In this document: piece by piece, positions 24,832 to 33,338 of the stretch
Numbering within the stretch: position 1 is the first letter of the stretch
Layout: every line of letters starts with the position of its first letter
NCBI RefSeq assembly: GCF_027706725.1
Contig: NZ_JAQFWQ010000006.1
Span: 48,965 to 112,964, forward strand
Origin: Nocardiopsis endophytica
Lineage (GTDB): Bacteria > Actinomycetota > Actinomycetes > Streptosporangiales > Streptosporangiaceae
DNA length: 64,000 nt
Reading direction: 5' to 3'
Made by a program: the position numbers and the translations under genes
Notes under the pieces: model-generated
What the model was told of the DNA's origin: nothing
Seen by the model: the letters and a program-made list of their open reading frames with translations, nothing else
Databases searched by the model: none

Positions 24832-25884
24832 TCACAGCGTGTCGCCGTCGCCCTCCAGCGCCTCGGCCAGCATCGGCGCGACCTTCTCGACCGCGTACGT
24901 CAGGCTCAGCACGGTGCTCCAGGTCAGCGCGCCGGAGACCTCCTCGTCATCGATGATGACCGCGCGCCCGTCCCTGTTGACGTCCAGGCCGGTGTACACG
25001 CTCATGTCCGCGAGCTCATCGCGCATCTCCGGGTTCCATCCGGCGTTCCACACCAGCAGGTCCCGGTCCAGCAGGTCGAACTCCTCCGCCGAGACGTCCA
25101 CGACGTCCTCGTCCCCGGCCATGTCCGCCAGGTCCTCGGGCATGGTGAACCCCAGCGACTCCAGGAAGCGCATGCGCGGGTCGGTGCGCGAGCGCACGAC
25201 GCACCCGTCTTCGAGGAACTCGGCGAGCACGACCTCCGTGCCCTCGAACGCCGGGTGCTCCTTGCGCGCGTCCGCCAGCGAGCGGCCGACGTCCTCGATC
25301 AGCGCGGCGGCCTCGTCCTCCATCCCCAGCGCCCGGCCGATGGACAGGGTCATCTCCTCCCAGGGCGCGCCCCAGTCGACGTAGTCGGGGTGCTGGGCCA
25401 CGGTCGGGGCGATGGCCGACAGCGCCTCGTAGTCCTCCTCGGTGATGCCGGAGTACAGGCCGATGATGAGGTCCGGTTCGAGGGACGCGACCCGTTCGAT
25501 GTCGGGCCGGTCGCTCTCGGGGCGCGGCATCGCCTCGGGCTCGGCGCCGCCGAGCGCGTCCTGCGCCCACGGCCAGACGCCGTGGTCGTAGTCCCCGTAC
25601 CAGTCGGTGACGCCGACGAGGGCGTCCGCCTTCCCGAGGGCGAGCACCGCGTCGTGGTCGCTGAGGCCGACGGTGACGATCCTGGTGGGCGGGGCGGGGA
25701 CCTCGGTCGACCCGTACTTGTGCTCGACCGTGACCGGGAAGCCGCTTCCGGCCGGGGCCTGCGCGGTGTCCGGGCGTCCCGCACCCGAGCCGCAGCCGGC
25801 GGCGGCCGCCGCCCCGAGGGCGCCTCCGGCCAGCAGGAGGGTTCGGCGGCCCGGGCCCGTGCGGGCGGGTCGGGATACGGGCAT
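24832..25884 (-). CDS. Iron-siderophore ABC transporter substrate-binding lipoprotein
   Basis: FepB/FhuD-type binding protein of 350 residues. A twin-arginine-like start (GRRTLL) leads into a lipobox with Cys31 ('AAAGCGSG'), so it is a lipoprotein on the outer face of the membrane. The periplasmic-binding fold shows in 'IVTVGLSDHDAVLALG', 'VASLEPDLIIGLYSGI' and 'YEALSAIAPTVAQHPD'. The GGAGG ribosome site is 5 nt from the ATG. A DtxR/IdeR-like operator overlaps the promoter just upstream, so repression by iron is predicted. No permease or ATPase genes for it are adjacent; a shared permease elsewhere is likely. Confidence 0.87.
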   Translation of the reverse strand: MPVSRPARTGPGRRTLLLAGGALGAAAAAGCGSGAGRPDTAQAPAGSGFPVTVEHKYGSTEVPAPPTRIVTVGLSDHDAVLALGKADALVGVTDWYGDYDHGVWPWAQDALGGAEPEAMPRPESDRPDIERVASLEPDLIIGLYSGITEEDYEALSAIAPTVAQHPDYVDWGAPWEEMTLSIGRALGMEDEAAALIEDVGRSLADARKEHPAFEGTEVVLAEFLEDGCVVRSRTDPRMRFLESLGFTMPEDLADMAGDEDVVDVSAEEFDLLDRDLLVWNAGWNPEMRDELADMSVYTGLDVNRDGRAVIIDDEEVSGALTWSTVLSLTYAVEKVAPMLAEALEGDGDTL

Positions 25885-25905
25885 GGGGGACCTCCGAGGT
25901 TCAAG

Positions 25906-25924
25906 TTTGGCAAGGCTTGCCTAA
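25906..25924 (-). promoter_or_regulatory. DtxR/IdeR iron box
   Basis: On the minus strand the 19-bp site reads TTAGGCAAGCCTTGCCAAA and agrees with the TTAGGTTAGSCTAACCTAA consensus at about 14 positions, with an inner palindrome GGCAAGCCTTGCC. It lies 22-40 bp ahead of the start codon of the siderophore-binding lipoprotein gene, where a bound iron-loaded repressor would block transcription. Confidence 0.7.
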
Positions 25925-26053
25925 ATTAGCAAGCGAAGGACGGGCGAACCAGACCGCATCCATGGAAATCGGCGCGTAACGGAGGCGCCCTCCCCGGGAA
26001 ACAGCCGCCGTTCACACTCCCCGGAGCAGGACGCGACATCGGGGAGGAAATCG

Positions 26054-27262
26054 GTGCGAAGACGAACGTTCCTGGCGGCCGCGCTGGCGGGGGCCGGGGC
26101 GGCGCTCGCGGGCGGCTGCGCCCCCTCGGGTCCGGGCGTCACCGCGGACACGGTGCGGGTGGGCATGCTCCACTCGCTGTCCGGGACGATGGCCATCAGC
26201 GAGGTCACCGTGCGCGACGCGGTCCTGCTGGCCGTGGAGCGCGTCAACGCCGCCGGCGGCGTGCTCGGGCGCAGGATCGAGCCGGTCGTCGAGGACGGCG
26301 CCTCCGACGAGGTCACCTTCGCCGACAAGGCCCGCAAGCTGCTGATGAGCGACCGCGTCGCCGCGGTGTTCGGCGGATGGACGTCCGCCTCCCGGAAGGC
26401 GATGCTGCCGGTGTTCGAGGCCGAGGACGGCCTGCTGTTCTACCCGGTGCAGTACGAGGGCATGGAGTCCTCCCCGAACATCGTCTACACCGGCGCGACG
26501 ACCAACCAGCAGATCGTGCCCGCCCTCGACCACCTGCGCGACCAGGGGCACACGCGCATCCACCTGGTCGGCAGCGACTACGTCTTCCCGCGCACCGCCA
26601 ACCGCGTCATCGCCGCCTACGCGAAGGCGCACGGCATCGAGATCACCGGGACGGACTACACCCCGCTCGGGCACACCGAGTACACGACCGTCACCGCCAA
26701 GATCGCCCGCGCGCGCCCCGACGCGGTGTTCAACACCCTCAACGGCGACTCCAACGTCGCGTTCTTCAAGCAGCTGCGCTCCAGCGGCATCACCGCCGAC
26801 GACATGCCGGTGCTCAGCGTCAGCGTCGCCGAGGAGGAGGTCGGCGGCATCGGCCCCGAGATCCTCGACGGCCACCTGGTGGCCTGGAACTACTTCCAGA
26901 CCACCGACACCCCCGAGAACCGGGACTTCGTCGCCGCCTTCCAGGACGAGTACGGGGCGCGGCGCGTCACCTCCGACCCCATGCAGTCCGCCTACAACGC
27001 CGTCCACCTGTGGGCGGCCGCGGCGGAGGCCGCCGGGGACTTCGACACCGGCGCGGTGCGCGAGGCGGCGGCGGGGCTGACCATCGACGCGCCCGAGGGG
27101 CCCATCACCTTCGACGCCGAGTCCCAGCACCTGGCCAAGACCGCGCGCATCGGCCGGATCGGCGGCGACGGCTCCATCACCGAGGTGGCGGACTCGGGCG
27201 GCCCCATCACCCCCGACCCCTACCTGTCCGGCTACGACTGGGCGGCCCCGATCCGCCCCTGA
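26054..27262 (+). CDS. urtA: Urea ABC transporter substrate-binding lipoprotein UrtA
   Basis: High-affinity urea-binding protein, first gene of a complete urtABCDE operon. Of its 402 residues, the first 21 form a Tat-like signal (RRRTFL) with lipobox 'AGGCAPS' (Cys22). The mature part is a type 1 periplasmic-binding fold matching UrtA/FmdD: '[16 protein letters not shown]', '[18 protein letters not shown]', '[19 protein letters not shown]', '[15 protein letters not shown]' and '[10 protein letters not shown]'. The GTG start follows GGGGAGGAAA. No urease genes lie in the window. Such operons are usually nitrogen-controlled, but I could not confirm a GlnR site. Confidence 0.93.
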   Translation: MRRRTFLAAALAGAGAALAGGCAPSGPGVTADTVRVGMLHSLSGTMAISEVTVRDAVLLAVERVNAAGGVLGRRIEPVVEDGASDEVTFADKARKLLMSDRVAAVFGGWTSASRKAMLPVFEAEDGLLFYPVQYEGMESSPNIVYTGATTNQQIVPALDHLRDQGHTRIHLVGSDYVFPRTANRVIAAYAKAHGIEITGTDYTPLGHTEYTTVTAKIARARPDAVFNTLNGDSNVAFFKQLRSSGITADDMPVLSVSVAEEEVGGIGPEILDGHLVAWNYFQTTDTPENRDFVAAFQDEYGARRVTSDPMQSAYNAVHLWAAAAEAAGDFDTGAVREAAAGLTIDAPEGPITFDAESQHLAKTARIGRIGGDGSITEVADSGGPITPDPYLSGYDWAAPIRP

Positions 27263-27325
27263 CGGGCGGCCCACACCGTTCGCGCCCCCCGCAACCCGTT
27301 CCCTGACCCCTGGAAGAAGGGACGC

Positions 27326-28210
27326 ATGGACGCCCTCCTCACACAGGTGCCGATCGCCGCGGCCGTCGGCGCGGTCCTGCTCCTGGCGGCCCTCGGCCTG
27401 AACTTCACGTTCGGGCAGATGGGCGTCATCAACATGGCCCACGGCGAGTTCCTGATGGTCGGCGCCTACACCGCGTTCGCCCTGCAGGCCTGGGCGGGGC
27501 TCGGCGGCGCCGCCGTGCTCGTGGCGCTGCCCGTCGCCTTCGCGGTCACCGCGCTCATGGGCCTGGCCCTGGAACGCGGGCTGATCCGGCACTTCTACGG
27601 ACGCCCGCTGGACACCCTGCTGCTGACCTTCGGGGTGAGCCTGCTGCTCCAGCAGCTCGCCCGGGACGTGTTCGGCGCGCCCAACGTGGACGTGGCCGCC
27701 CCCTCCTGGCTGGCCGGGGGCACCAGCGTGCTCGGCGTGTGGCTGCACCACTCGCGGCTGTTCATCATCCTGCTGGCCGCGGTCGCGGTCGCCGCGATCG
27801 CGCTGTCCATCGCCCGGTCCCGCTCCGGGCGGTACATGCGCGCCGTGCTGCACGACCGCGACCTGGCGGCGGTGTCGGGCATCCCGGTGGGCCGGGTCGA
27901 CGCGGCCACGTTCGCGGTCGGGTCGGGCCTGGCCGGGGTGGCCGGGGTGGCGCTGGCGCTCATCGGCCCGATCGGCCCGTCCATCGGCTCCTCCTACATC
28001 GTGGACGCGTTCCTGGTGGTCGTGGTCGGCGGCCTGGGGCAGCTGCGCGGCGCGGTCATCGCCGCCTTCGCGCTGGGGGCGCTCAACGCCTACAGCGAGC
28101 TGTGGACCGGCGCCAGCCTGGCCAAGGTGGTCGTCTTCGCCGTCATCATCGCGTTCCTGCAGGCCCGGCCGCAGGGACTGTTCTCCGTCAAGACGAGGGC
28201 CCTGGCATGA
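27326..28210 (+). CDS. urtB: Urea ABC transporter permease UrtB
   Basis: LivH-type inner-membrane permease of 294 residues with about eight hydrophobic segments. Typical family stretches are 'GLNFTFGQMGVINMAHGEFL' near the N-terminus, 'LLTFGVSLLLQQLARDVFG' and 'FLVVVVGGLGQLRGAVIAAF' near the C-terminus, the last containing the ATPase-contact region. It is the second gene of the urt operon, 63 bp after urtA, and its stop overlaps the urtC start (ATGA). It forms the translocation pore with UrtC. Confidence 0.93.
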   Translation: MDALLTQVPIAAAVGAVLLLAALGLNFTFGQMGVINMAHGEFLMVGAYTAFALQAWAGLGGAAVLVALPVAFAVTALMGLALERGLIRHFYGRPLDTLLLTFGVSLLLQQLARDVFGAPNVDVAAPSWLAGGTSVLGVWLHHSRLFIILLAAVAVAAIALSIARSRSGRYMRAVLHDRDLAAVSGIPVGRVDAATFAVGSGLAGVAGVALALIGPIGPSIGSSYIVDAFLVVVVGGLGQLRGAVIAAFALGALNAYSELWTGASLAKVVVFAVIIAFLQARPQGLFSVKTRALA

Positions 28211-29334
28211 CCACAGCGAATCCGACCGAAGCCTCCGCGGGGCCCACCTCCGAGGACGCGTCCTCCGGCCCCGCCGCGCGCGCCCGGCTCCTGCCGGGCG
28301 TCCCTCCCGCGCTGCTGATCGGGGTGGCCGCCGCCGTCGTGCTGGCGGTGATGCCCCTGCTGCTCGACGAGTTCCGCCTCGGGCTGCTCACCCGCTACCT
28401 CTGCTACGCGATCGTCGCCGTCGGCATCGCCGTGGCCTGGGGGCGCGGCGGCATGCTCACCCTGGGGCACGGGGTGTTCTTCGGCCTGGGCGCCTACGCC
28501 ATGGCCGCGCACATGACCCTGGCCGCGACCCCGGACGGCGCCCTCCCCGAGTTCATGGTGTGGAACGGGATCGAGTCGCTGCCCCTGCTGTGGCGGCCGT
28601 TCCAGAGCCTGGCGTTCACACTGGCCGCCGTGGTCGTCCTGCCCGGCGCGATCGCCGCGCTGCTGGGGTGGGCGGTGTTCCGCCGCCGGGTCCGGGGGGC
28701 GTACTTCGCGATCCTCAACCAGGCGCTCGCCGCCGCCTTCGCGATCCTGCTCATCGGGCAGCAGCACCTCACCGGCGGCTCCTCGGGGCTGACGAACCTG
28801 CCCGTGCTCGCCGGGGTCGACCTGTCGACCGGCGCGGCGCGCACCGGCCTGTACTTCACGGTGGCGGGGTTCCTGCTGGCCGTGTGGGCGGCCTACACCC
28901 GGCTGATGGACTCCCGCTACGGGGCGCTGCTGGTGGCGGTGCGCGACTCCGAGGAGCGGGTCCGCTTCCTGGGCTACGACCCGACGTGGGTCAAGGCGTC
29001 GGCCTACACGCTCTCAGCGGTCGCGGCGGGTATCGCCGGGGCCCTGTTCGTCCCCGCGACCGGGATCATCACCCCGGCGCTGGTCGGGGTGATCCCCTCC
29101 ATCCAGCTGGTGCTCATGGCGGCGCTCGGCGGCCGCCACTCGCTGACCGGCGCGGCGATCGGCGCGGTGGCGCTCGGCACCGCCGAGACCGCGTTCTCCG
29201 AGAGCTTCGCCGGGGGCTGGCTCTACCTCCAGGGGGCGCTGTTCGTCGTCGTGATCGCCCTGGCCCCGCGCGGGCTCGCCGGGTTCGCCGAATCCCTCGC
29301 GTCCCGCGTCTCCCCCGTAAGGAGAAGCCGATGA
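28207..29334 (+). CDS. urtC: Urea ABC transporter permease UrtC
   Basis: LivM-type permease of 375 residues, second membrane subunit of the urea importer. After about 35 disordered residues come roughly ten hydrophobic segments. Diagnostic stretches are 'WGRGGMLTLGHGVFFGLGAY', 'YFAILNQALAAAFAILL' and 'VKASAYTLSAVAAGIAGALF'. 'MDSRYGALLVAVRDSEERVR' is the cytoplasmic loop expected to dock on UrtD/UrtE. It overlaps urtB by four bases, and urtD likewise starts within its stop codon, indicating coupled translation. Confidence 0.93.
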   Translation: MTTANPTEASAGPTSEDASSGPAARARLLPGVPPALLIGVAAAVVLAVMPLLLDEFRLGLLTRYLCYAIVAVGIAVAWGRGGMLTLGHGVFFGLGAYAMAAHMTLAATPDGALPEFMVWNGIESLPLLWRPFQSLAFTLAAVVVLPGAIAALLGWAVFRRRVRGAYFAILNQALAAAFAILLIGQQHLTGGSSGLTNLPVLAGVDLSTGAARTGLYFTVAGFLLAVWAAYTRLMDSRYGALLVAVRDSEERVRFLGYDPTWVKASAYTLSAVAAGIAGALFVPATGIITPALVGVIPSIQLVLMAALGGRHSLTGAAIGAVALGTAETAFSESFAGGWLYLQGALFVVVIALAPRGLAGFAESLASRVSPVRRSR

Positions 29335-30119
29335 CCGCCCTGCTCACCGTTTCCGGACTCACCGTCGCCTTCGGCTCCTTCACCGCCCTGGACGGGGTGG
29401 ACCTGGCCGTCGAGGAGCGCGAGCTGCGCTTCCTCATCGGCCCGAACGGGGCCGGGAAGACCACCCTGATCGACGTCGTCACCGGCCGGACCCGCCCCAC
29501 GTCGGGCACGGTGCGCTTCGCCGGTGCGGACACCACCGGCCTGGCCGAGCACCGCGCGGTGCGGGCGGGCATCGGGCGCACCTTCCAGACCGCCGCCGTG
29601 TTCGACGCGCTGACCGTCGCCGACAACGTCGACCTCGCCGCCTCGTTCCGGCTGGCCCCGCACCGGCTGCTGCGGCGCCGCGACCGGGCGCACGTGCCCG
29701 AGGCGCTGGAGCGGGTCGGCATGGCCGGCCTGGCCGAGCGGAAGGCGGGCGGGCTGTCCCACGGGCAGCGGCAGTGGTTGGAGATCGCGATGCTGCTGGC
29801 CCAGCGGCCCCGGCTGCTGCTCCTGGACGAGCCGGTCGCCGGGATGAGCGCCGCCGAGCGCGAGCGCACCGGCGAGCTGCTCGAAGAGATCGCGCGGGAC
29901 ACCACGGTGCTGGTGGTCGAGCACGACATGGAGTTCCTGCGCCGGCACGCCCGGACGGTGACCGTGCTGCACGAGGGGCGCGTGCTGACCGAGGGGACGC
30001 TGGAGGAGGTGCGGGCCGACGAGCGGGTGGCCGAGGTGTACCTGGGCCGGTCCGCGGTCGAGGAAGGAGCCGGGGCCGAGGACGGGCCCACTGCCGAGAA
30101 GGAGACCGCCGATGCTTGA
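29331..30119 (+). CDS. urtD: Urea ABC transporter ATPase UrtD
   Basis: LivG-type ATPase of 262 residues. It has Walker A 'GPNGAGKT', Q-loop 'GRTFQTAAVFDALTV', ABC signature 'GGLSHGQRQWLEIAM' (S-H-G-Q variant as in UrtD), Walker B 'LLLLDEPVAGMS' and the switch histidine in 'LVVEHDMEFLRR'. It powers urea import with UrtE. An AAGGAGAAG ribosome site lies inside the end of urtC, and the gene overlaps urtE by eight bases. An acidic 25-residue C-terminal extension is not part of the ATPase fold. Confidence 0.94.
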   Translation: MTALLTVSGLTVAFGSFTALDGVDLAVEERELRFLIGPNGAGKTTLIDVVTGRTRPTSGTVRFAGADTTGLAEHRAVRAGIGRTFQTAAVFDALTVADNVDLAASFRLAPHRLLRRRDRAHVPEALERVGMAGLAERKAGGLSHGQRQWLEIAMLLAQRPRLLLLDEPVAGMSAAERERTGELLEEIARDTTVLVVEHDMEFLRRHARTVTVLHEGRVLTEGTLEEVRADERVAEVYLGRSAVEEGAGAEDGPTAEKETADA

Positions 30120-30804
30120 GGTGGAGGGGGTCTGCGCCGGGTACGGGCGCGCCCAGGTGCTGTTCGACGTCTCCGTGCGCGCCGAGAGCGGTGCGGTGAC
30201 GTGCGTGATGGGCCGTAACGGGGTCGGCAAGACGACGCTGCTCAATACGGTCGCGGGGCTGCTCCCGGCGACGGCGGGGCGCGTCGTCCTCGACGGTACG
30301 GACATCACACGGGCGCGCCCGCACCGCAGGGTCCGGGACGGGATCGGGTACGCGCCCCAGGGGCACGGCACGTTCGCGCCCATGACGGTGGCGGAGAACA
30401 TCTCCGTCGCGCGCGAGGCGGCCGGGCGGGCGGGCCCCGAGGCGGTGGAGGAGGCGCTGGAACTGTTCCCGCGCCTGCGCCCCCTGCTGGACCGGCGGGC
30501 CGGGTTCCTGTCCGGCGGGCAGGCCCAGCAGCTCGCCATCGCCCGCGCGCTGGTGACCGCGCCGAAGCTGCTGGTGCTGGACGAGCCGACGGAGGGCATC
30601 CAGCCGTCGATCGTCGCCGAGATCGAAGAGGTGATCCGCACGGTGGCCGAACGCGGCGTGGCGGTGCTCCTCGTTGAGCAGTACATGGACGTGGCACTGC
30701 GCCTGGCGGACGAGGTGGCGGTCATCGACGCCGGCCGGGTGGTGCACTCGGGTCCGCGCACGTCCCTGGAGGACGGCGAGGCCCAGAAGCTCATCGCGAT
30801 CTGA
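30112..30804 (+). CDS. urtE: Urea ABC transporter ATPase UrtE
   Basis: LivF-type ATPase of 230 residues, last gene of the urt operon. Motifs are Walker A 'GRNGVGKTT', Q-loop 'GYAPQGHGTFAPMTV', signature 'GFLSGGQAQQLAIARAL', Walker B 'LLVLDEPTEGIQPS' and switch 'LLVEQYMDVALRLAD'. The EGIQPS sequence after Walker B is typical of UrtE/LivF. It ends 18 bp before a 62-nt palindrome that probably ends transcription of the operon. Confidence 0.94.
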   Translation: MLEVEGVCAGYGRAQVLFDVSVRAESGAVTCVMGRNGVGKTTLLNTVAGLLPATAGRVVLDGTDITRARPHRRVRDGIGYAPQGHGTFAPMTVAENISVAREAAGRAGPEAVEEALELFPRLRPLLDRRAGFLSGGQAQQLAIARALVTAPKLLVLDEPTEGIQPSIVAEIEEVIRTVAERGVAVLLVEQYMDVALRLADEVAVIDAGRVVHSGPRTSLEDGEAQKLIAI

Positions 30805-30822
30805 TGGGCCCCGCCCCGTCTT

Positions 30823-30884
30823 GTTGATCTCGGGGAAGTCGGGCTTAAGAGGGCCGCCATAAGCCCGACTTCCCCGAGATCAAC
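30823..30884. repeat. 62-nt palindromic element, copy A
   Basis: Perfect 25-bp inverted repeat (30823-30847 with 30860-30884) around a 12-nt loop. The arm begins GTTGATCTCGGGG. It lies between urtE and the AraC-family gene and can act as a terminator, but the same layout with related arms recurs at four other intergenic places in this window, so it is a repeat family. No T run follows it. Confidence 0.9.
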
Positions 30885-30910
30885 GAGAGGGCGCCCCATA
30901 GGGTGCCTCC

Positions 30911-31861
30911 ATGGACGTGTTCGATGAACTCCTCCGCGGCGTGCGCGGGCAGGGCGCGGTGTTCGGGCGGTCGGCGCTGCGTCCGCCGTGGTCGCTGCAC
31001 TTCACCGATGAGGCCTACCTGACGCTGGTCATCCCCATGCGCGGATCGGTGTGGATCCTTACGGAGGACGGGGCGCGGCGCAGGGTCGTGGAGGCCGAGG
31101 CGGCGATCGTGCGCGGGCCCGCCCCGTTCACGCTCACCGACGACCCGGACGCGGACCGGTCGGCGGTGCGGCGGGAGGTGCGGTGCCTGTCCGACGAGGG
31201 GACCGCCCCCGGCGGGGAGGAGGGTCCGGACGACCTCCAGGCCGAGACCGTGGTCCTCGCCGCCGCGTACGACGTCCGCGCGCAGGTGCCGCAGCGGCTG
31301 CTCCAGGTGCTCCCGTCCGTGCTCGTCGTCCCGGACGAGAACGAGGAGTGCAAGACCATGCGGGCCTACCTGGAGATGCAGCTCGTGTGCGGGCGGCCGG
31401 GGCGGCAGATCGTGTTGGACCGGCTGTTGGACTGGCTGCTGGTGTGCACCCTGCGGGGGTGGTTCGAGCTGTCGGAGGCCGAGTCGCCGAACTACTACCG
31501 GGCGCTGAGCGACGACGTGGCGGGGCCCGCGCTGCAGGCGATGCACGAGGACCCGGCGCACGCGTGGACGACGGCGTCGCTGGCGGCGCGCGCGGGGGTG
31601 TCGCGGTCGACCTTCGCCAAGCGCTTCGCCGAACAGGTGGGCGAGGGCCCCATGGCGTACCTGACCGGCTGGCGGATGACGCTGGCGGCGGACCTGCTGC
31701 ACCGACCGGACATGACGGTCGCGGCGGTGGCCCGGAGGGTGGGGTACGCGGACGCGTTCGGCTTCAGCGCGGCGTTCAAGCGCGTCCAGGGGGTGAGCCC
31801 CACCGCCTATCGGCAGGCGGCGGAGGCATCACCGGAGGAGGCGGTCATCCCCGTCGGATGA
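30911..31861 (+). CDS. AraC-family regulator with N-terminal cupin domain
   Basis: Transcription factor of 316 residues. The N-terminal half is a cupin-type ligand-binding domain as in the AraC Cupin_6 group ('PPWSLHFTDEAYLTLVIPM', 'VEAEAAIVRGPAPFTLTDD'). The C-terminal 100 residues hold two helix-turn-helix motifs: 'WTTASLAARAGVSRSTFAKR' with 'GEGPMAYLTGWRMTLAADLL', and 'TVAAVARRVGYADAFGFSAA' with 'FKRVQGVSPTAYR'. It probably activates or represses a nearby or distant metabolic gene in response to a small molecule. Its own target is not evident here. The 3' end overlaps the decayed DUF397 gene on the other strand by 17 bp. Confidence 0.9.
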   Translation: MDVFDELLRGVRGQGAVFGRSALRPPWSLHFTDEAYLTLVIPMRGSVWILTEDGARRRVVEAEAAIVRGPAPFTLTDDPDADRSAVRREVRCLSDEGTAPGGEEGPDDLQAETVVLAAAYDVRAQVPQRLLQVLPSVLVVPDENEECKTMRAYLEMQLVCGRPGRQIVLDRLLDWLLVCTLRGWFELSEAESPNYYRALSDDVAGPALQAMHEDPAHAWTTASLAARAGVSRSTFAKRFAEQVGEGPMAYLTGWRMTLAADLLHRPDMTVAAVARRVGYADAFGFSAAFKRVQGVSPTAYRQAAEASPEEAVIPVG

Positions 31862-32081
31862 CGTGGAGGAGGGCCGCCCACTCAGAGGCGGGGAAGGAGA
31901 GGTGCCCGAGGTCGCGATTGCGGGTGTCACGGACGGCCGTCGTGGGGCCTTCGGCGACCTCGACGCAGTCCTGGTGCGCACCGCCGCTGTGGGTGGACTT
32001 GTGCCAGTGATGCCCGACCTCGACGCACTCCTAATGCCCCCCTTTGCTGTGGGAGGACTTGCGCCATCTGAAGTCAATCAT
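31845..32081 (-). pseudogene. DUF397 gene with duplicated motif and in-frame amber codon
   Basis: DUF397 proteins are small partners of XRE/Scr1-type regulators. Here the start ATG overlaps the stop of the XRE fragment in the normal arrangement. Codons 2-16 read 'IDFRWRKSSHSKGGH', codon 17 is TAG, and the frame continues 'ECVEV', then a second copy 'WHKSTHSGGAHQDCVEV', then a normal DUF397 end ('VRDTRNRDLGHLSFPASEWA'). The amber sits where the second copy has Gln, so one C-to-T change of CAG explains it. There is no in-frame ATG or GTG after the stop. This indicates a partial tandem duplication followed by inactivation; readthrough is possible but unproven. Confidence 0.75.
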
Positions 32082-32580
32082 TCAGGGCCTTCCGTTCTTC
32101 CCTAATCAACTCCATGGTCCGATCCGGATCCAGGGCCAGTGCTTGGAGGCGCCCGAACCGCAGCTTGTACTCTGTCACGCTGTCGCCGTCGTCGATGATT
32201 TGCCCCCTAGAGGCGCTCTCCTCGTAGACGACCTCAGGGCCGACGGAGGGCGCGACGACCATGAAGGGGCCGATCAGGCCCGGGTGCTCTGACCGCGTTA
32301 TGACCTGCATGCTGACTCTACCGATCTCAGCCAAGGCCAATAGATGGTCGAGCTGGTCGCGCATGACGTCAGGCGAACTGAGAGGGCGTCCTCCTTCCAA
32401 GAAGCGCCGCGCCCGCGCCATCCTGGCTTCGACGGCCCCCTCGATCACTGATTCCGACTCCCAGTACAAAATCGCCCGTATCAACCCTCTCGCGTAGTCT
32501 TCGGTGTGAAGCAGGCCGGGGATGGTCAGCAGCTGAGCCTGCAGGATCGATTCCGCATCCGCCTGGAGATCCGAGACGGC
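32074..32580 (-). pseudogene. XRE/Scr1-type regulator, N-terminus lost to an IS remnant
   Basis: The intact part is the C-terminal DUF5753-type domain of actinomycete XRE regulators: 'LLTIPGLLHTEDYARGLIRA', 'ESVIEGAVEARMARARRFL', 'MQVITRSEHPGLIGPFMVV' and 'YKLRFGRLQALALDPD'. Upstream the frame meets a TGA just inside the inverted repeat of the adjacent IS-like element, and no helix-turn-helix region or start is present on either side of it. The DNA-binding half has therefore been deleted. The downstream DUF397 partner is also broken, so the whole regulator pair is dead or dying. The transcription direction and four-base overlap style are still visible. Confidence 0.78.
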
Positions 32581-32845
32581 ACTGAGCCTTTGCCAACCTG
32601 TTCACGGGGTGGCGAGCATGAGGGAAGGCATCGATGATGCCGTGCTCGCGGGCGACCCCCATGTCATGGCGCGCCCCGGGCAGCACTGGTGAGATCCACA
32701 CCGGTCGACCGAACGGATCAGCCACGACCTGCACGTTCCCCCGTGGCAGGCGATCGCCCGTCTATCAGGAGCTTCACTTGCTTGTGGCCACGCCGTGCCG
32801 GGCACCCTGCGAGCAGCCCGAACACCAGGTTGGCAAAGGCTCAGT
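32581..32845 (-). mobile_element. IS5-like remnant (265 bp) with 20-bp terminal inverted repeats
   Basis: Perfect 20-bp inverted repeats containing GAGCCTTTGCCAACCTG bound the segment (32581-32600 and 32826-32845). Between them, on the minus strand, is the middle of a DDE_Tnp_4 transposase of the IS5 superfamily: 'VADPFGRPVWISPVLPG' and 'HDMGVAREHGIIDAF', with a frameshifted upstream piece ('GHKQVKLLIDG'). Both ends of the transposase gene are missing, so this is an internally deleted, MITE-like derivative that could move only with help from a full-length relative. No clear target duplication is visible. Its insertion removed the start of the XRE gene. Confidence 0.78.
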
Positions 32846-32846
32846 G

Positions 32847-33338
32847 TCAGGCTGGTCCGTCCGCGCTGCGGGCGCGGCGTAGCTCGGCCAGCGCCTCGGC
32901 GAGTTCGCACTCGGCCTCCTCGCGCAACATGCGGAGCCCGGTCGGATCGGCATCGCGTGCGGCGCGGGCGCCCAGCAGCGCCTGGGCGGCCAGGAGCACC
33001 CGCATGAGCGGGTCCGTCACGTCACCGTTGCCGGGGAGCTGGCTCCAGTCGTACAGAGTGCGCCGGGTGCGGTGGACGAGCACGGTCTCGGCCAGGTACT
33101 GCCGCCCGATCCGGTCGCGCCAGGCCCCCATGAAGCGGCTCAGGTCCACCGGCGGGTCCTCGCCCGTGTCCACCCGGGCAGCCGTCTCCCTTTCCACCAC
33201 CGCCAGCAGATCGCCCAGCAGCATCGGGACGTCGCCTTCCTCGTGATGCTCCGGGTCGAGCACCGTTTCCGCGCCCAGCGTGCGCAGCGCGGACAGCAAT
33301 TGTTCGGCGGTGAGGGGGCTGACATTCTCGCTGACCAT
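32847..33338 (-). CDS. Hypothetical protein abutting the IS5-like remnant
   Basis: Uncharacterised 163-residue acidic, helical protein ('LTAEQLLSALRTLGAETVLD', 'REEAECELAEALAELRRARS'). The stop codon lies one base from the edge of the IS-like inverted repeat, so the natural C-terminus may have been trimmed by the insertion. The ATG at 33338 has only a G-run ribosome site. No signal peptide, membrane segment or recognised domain is present. It may belong to the same regulatory or defence-type neighbourhood as the decayed XRE pair, but nothing in the sequence proves a function. Confidence 0.5.
   Translation of the reverse strand: MVSENVSPLTAEQLLSALRTLGAETVLDPEHHEEGDVPMLLGDLLAVVERETAARVDTGEDPPVDLSRFMGAWRDRIGRQYLAETVLVHRTRRTLYDWSQLPGNGDVTDPLMRVLLAAQALLGARAARDADPTGLRMLREEAECELAEALAELRRARSADGPA

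Noticed and set aside
25976..26002. GTAAC and GAAAC half-sites upstream of urtA as a GlnR box
   Set aside because: The two half-sites are 22 bp apart and of opposite type; the GlnR consensus needs alternating half-sites every 11 bp, and the middle one is missing.
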